From contig CBDUZZ010000002.1 in NCBI GenBank assembly GCA_965371855.1, positions 53,982-117,981 of the forward strand: 64,000 nt of DNA. Reading direction: 5' to 3'. How positions within the stretch are numbered: position 1 is the stretch's first letter; each line of letters opens with the position of its first letter. Source of the DNA: JAADEM01 sp965371855. Its GTDB lineage: Bacteria; Bacteroidota; Bacteroidia; Bacteroidales; Marinilabiliaceae. The translations under genes were made by a program, and so were the position numbers. Below, one piece after another: positions 62,874 to 64,000 of this stretch. Under the pieces are notes generated by a model. It was not told where the DNA came from. It did not search any database and saw only the letters and a program-made list of their open reading frames with translations.

Positions 62874-63878
62874 TTATTCTTTGTTCTCAATTAACTGTTT
62901 TAAATCTTCTTTGCTCGGTAAAACTGTTTGATATTTACTTGCAAAAATCTGTTCATTGTTTTCTGGAAGTGTTATTTCAATTAAGGTGTCCTTTTTATCC
63001 TTGCATAAAATTATTCCTATTGTTTTATTCTCATTGTCAAGTTTTACATATCTGTCATAATAATTTACATACATTTGCATTTGTCCTAAGTCTTGATGTG
63101 TTAGTTTTCCTATCTTTAAATCTATTACCACAAAACACTGCAAAATCCTATTATAAAAGACTAAATCAACACGGTAATGCTCATCATCAAAAGTAAAACG
63201 AACTTGTCTTCCAACAAATGTAAATCCTTTTCCTAATTCAAGCAAAAAATGTTCTAACTTGTCAATAATTCTTTGCTCTAATTCGCTTTCTGAATACTTT
63301 TCATCTTCTGGCAATCCTACAAATTCTAGAATATATGGGTCTTTCAAACTGTCCTTGGGCTTTTCTATAGTTTGTCCTTTTTCAGATAATTCTTTGACTC
63401 CTTGCTTATCTCTACTTAGTACCAGTCTTTCGTATAATGCAGTATCAAATTGTCTTTGTAATTCTTTCAAACTCCAATTATTCTTATATGCCTCGATTTC
63501 GTAGAATTTTCTTTCTTTTTCATTATCCATTCGCATTAATTTTAAATAATGAGACCAACTCAATCTGAATTCGTCAGACGCTGTCTGACCTTTTGAGTAT
63601 ATAAGATAAAAACTACGCATTTGCTTAATATTGGTTGTTGAAAATCCTTTCCCAAATTCAACCGTTAGTCTTTTTGAAAGTCCTTGCAAAAGTTGTTTTC
63701 CGTATTCTGCCCGTTCTTTTCCGGCTTGTTCTTCTTCAACAATCATTTTTCCAATTTCAAAATAGGTAAAAACCATTGTTTGATTAATAGTCTGGACAAC
63801 TGATTGTCTTGCTTTTCTCAATAAGTCCGAAACTTTCTTGTAAAAGTCTGTTTTTATATTTCTTTCAATTTTGTTCAT
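62874..63878 (-). CDS. YhcG/DUF1016 PD-(D/E)XK nuclease family protein
   Basis: The 334-residue protein has an N-terminal DUF1016_N helical domain (VVQTINQTMVFTYFEIGKMI, LSKRLTVEFGKGFSTTNIKQ) and a C-terminal YhcG nuclease domain with RVDLVFYNRILQCFVVIDLK as the PD-(D/E)XK core (Asp, and the D-x-K in VIDLKIGK). The family is linked to mobile DNA and restriction-like functions; the activity is not established for most. It lies near tRNA-Arg and an integrase remnant, flanked by inverted repeats, so it is probably accessory. Confidence 0.88.
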   Translation of the reverse strand: MNKIERNIKTDFYKKVSDLLRKARQSVVQTINQTMVFTYFEIGKMIVEEEQAGKERAEYGKQLLQGLSKRLTVEFGKGFSTTNIKQMRSFYLIYSKGQTASDEFRLSWSHYLKLMRMDNEKERKFYEIEAYKNNWSLKELQRQFDTALYERLVLSRDKQGVKELSEKGQTIEKPKDSLKDPYILEFVGLPEDEKYSESELEQRIIDKLEHFLLELGKGFTFVGRQVRFTFDDEHYRVDLVFYNRILQCFVVIDLKIGKLTHQDLGQMQMYVNYYDRYVKLDNENKTIGIILCKDKKDTLIEITLPENNEQIFASKYQTVLPSKEDLKQLIENKE

Positions 63879-64000
63879 TTAAAAATTCTTTTCACAAAGA
63901 TAATCTGATTTTATAATTGCTGAAATCTTTCTTTACAATAACCGCTAACGGCAGTCCGTCTAAAAACCTTTTTTATTATAAATTACCGACTAAAGATAAG

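Noticed and set aside
62856..63949. Integron cassette (attC-like GTTAGCG / CGCTAAC)
   Set aside because: Arms lack the full RYYYAAC/GTTRRRY sites and no integron integrase is in the window.

Overview
The window looks like a chromosome segment from a low-GC Bacteroidota, most likely Bacteroidales or Marinilabiliales. The evidence is two SusC/SusD pairs, a hybrid two-component (HTCS) regulator, promoter boxes of the TAnnTTTG type, near-absence of Shine-Dalgarno sites, and a conserved housekeeping block (dapB, two signal peptidases, WbqC-like; thrS-infC-rpmI-rplT). No species is claimed.

Layout. 1-2568: start of a 7TM-HD c-di-AMP phosphodiesterase-like gene, an NlpC/P60 hydrolase and a NUDIX hydrolase. 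2782-3200: ribozyme part of a group II intron with no reverse transcriptase, followed by a Fic AMPylase gene with a repeat-bearing promoter. 4589-12617 (minus strand): WbqC-like, LapA-like, two lepB, dapB, rplT, rpmI, infC, thrS. infC appears to start at an ATA behind a real Shine-Dalgarno. 13127-16063: DPP-IV-like peptidase and a DUF1080 protein. 16121-27305: HTCS sensor divergent from a SusC-SusD-FAS1-DUF5007-like lipoprotein operon with no adjacent glycosidase. 27640: tRNA-Leu(CAG).

28199-29526 is a gene graveyard: pieces of a transposase, a LacI regulator, a UroD-like protein and an MFS transporter joined end to end. 29632-41650 is a hydrolase cluster: purple-acid-phosphatase-like, two glycerophosphodiesterase paralogs (one frameshifted), a sialidase-like protein, GH28 and GH3 enzymes with PA14 domains, and broken N- and C-terminal parts of GH2 enzymes.

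41752-61103 is the most interesting part. A membrane-anchored LytTR regulator is followed by two operons. Operon A (42826-49275): C45/Ntn acyltransferase-like, alpha/beta hydrolase, membrane PHP protein, ChbG/YdjC deacetylase, neutral-ceramidase-like protein, 52-aa membrane protein. Operon B (50017-61103): two tandem PKD lipoproteins, SusC, SusD, ceramidase-like protein, alpha/beta hydrolase, PHP lipoprotein. Both begin with the same ungapped 89-nt promoter block (about 73/89 identical), so they look like one regulon built from two paralogous gene sets. I infer import and breakdown of an N-acyl, ester or lipid-like substrate; the substrate is unknown, and the ceramidase-like proteins do not show the usual ceramidase serine motif.

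61090-64000: an integrase remnant, tRNA-Arg(TCT), a HAD phosphatase and a YhcG/DUF1016 nuclease flanked by a 10-bp inverted repeat, resembling a tRNA-linked integration hotspot.
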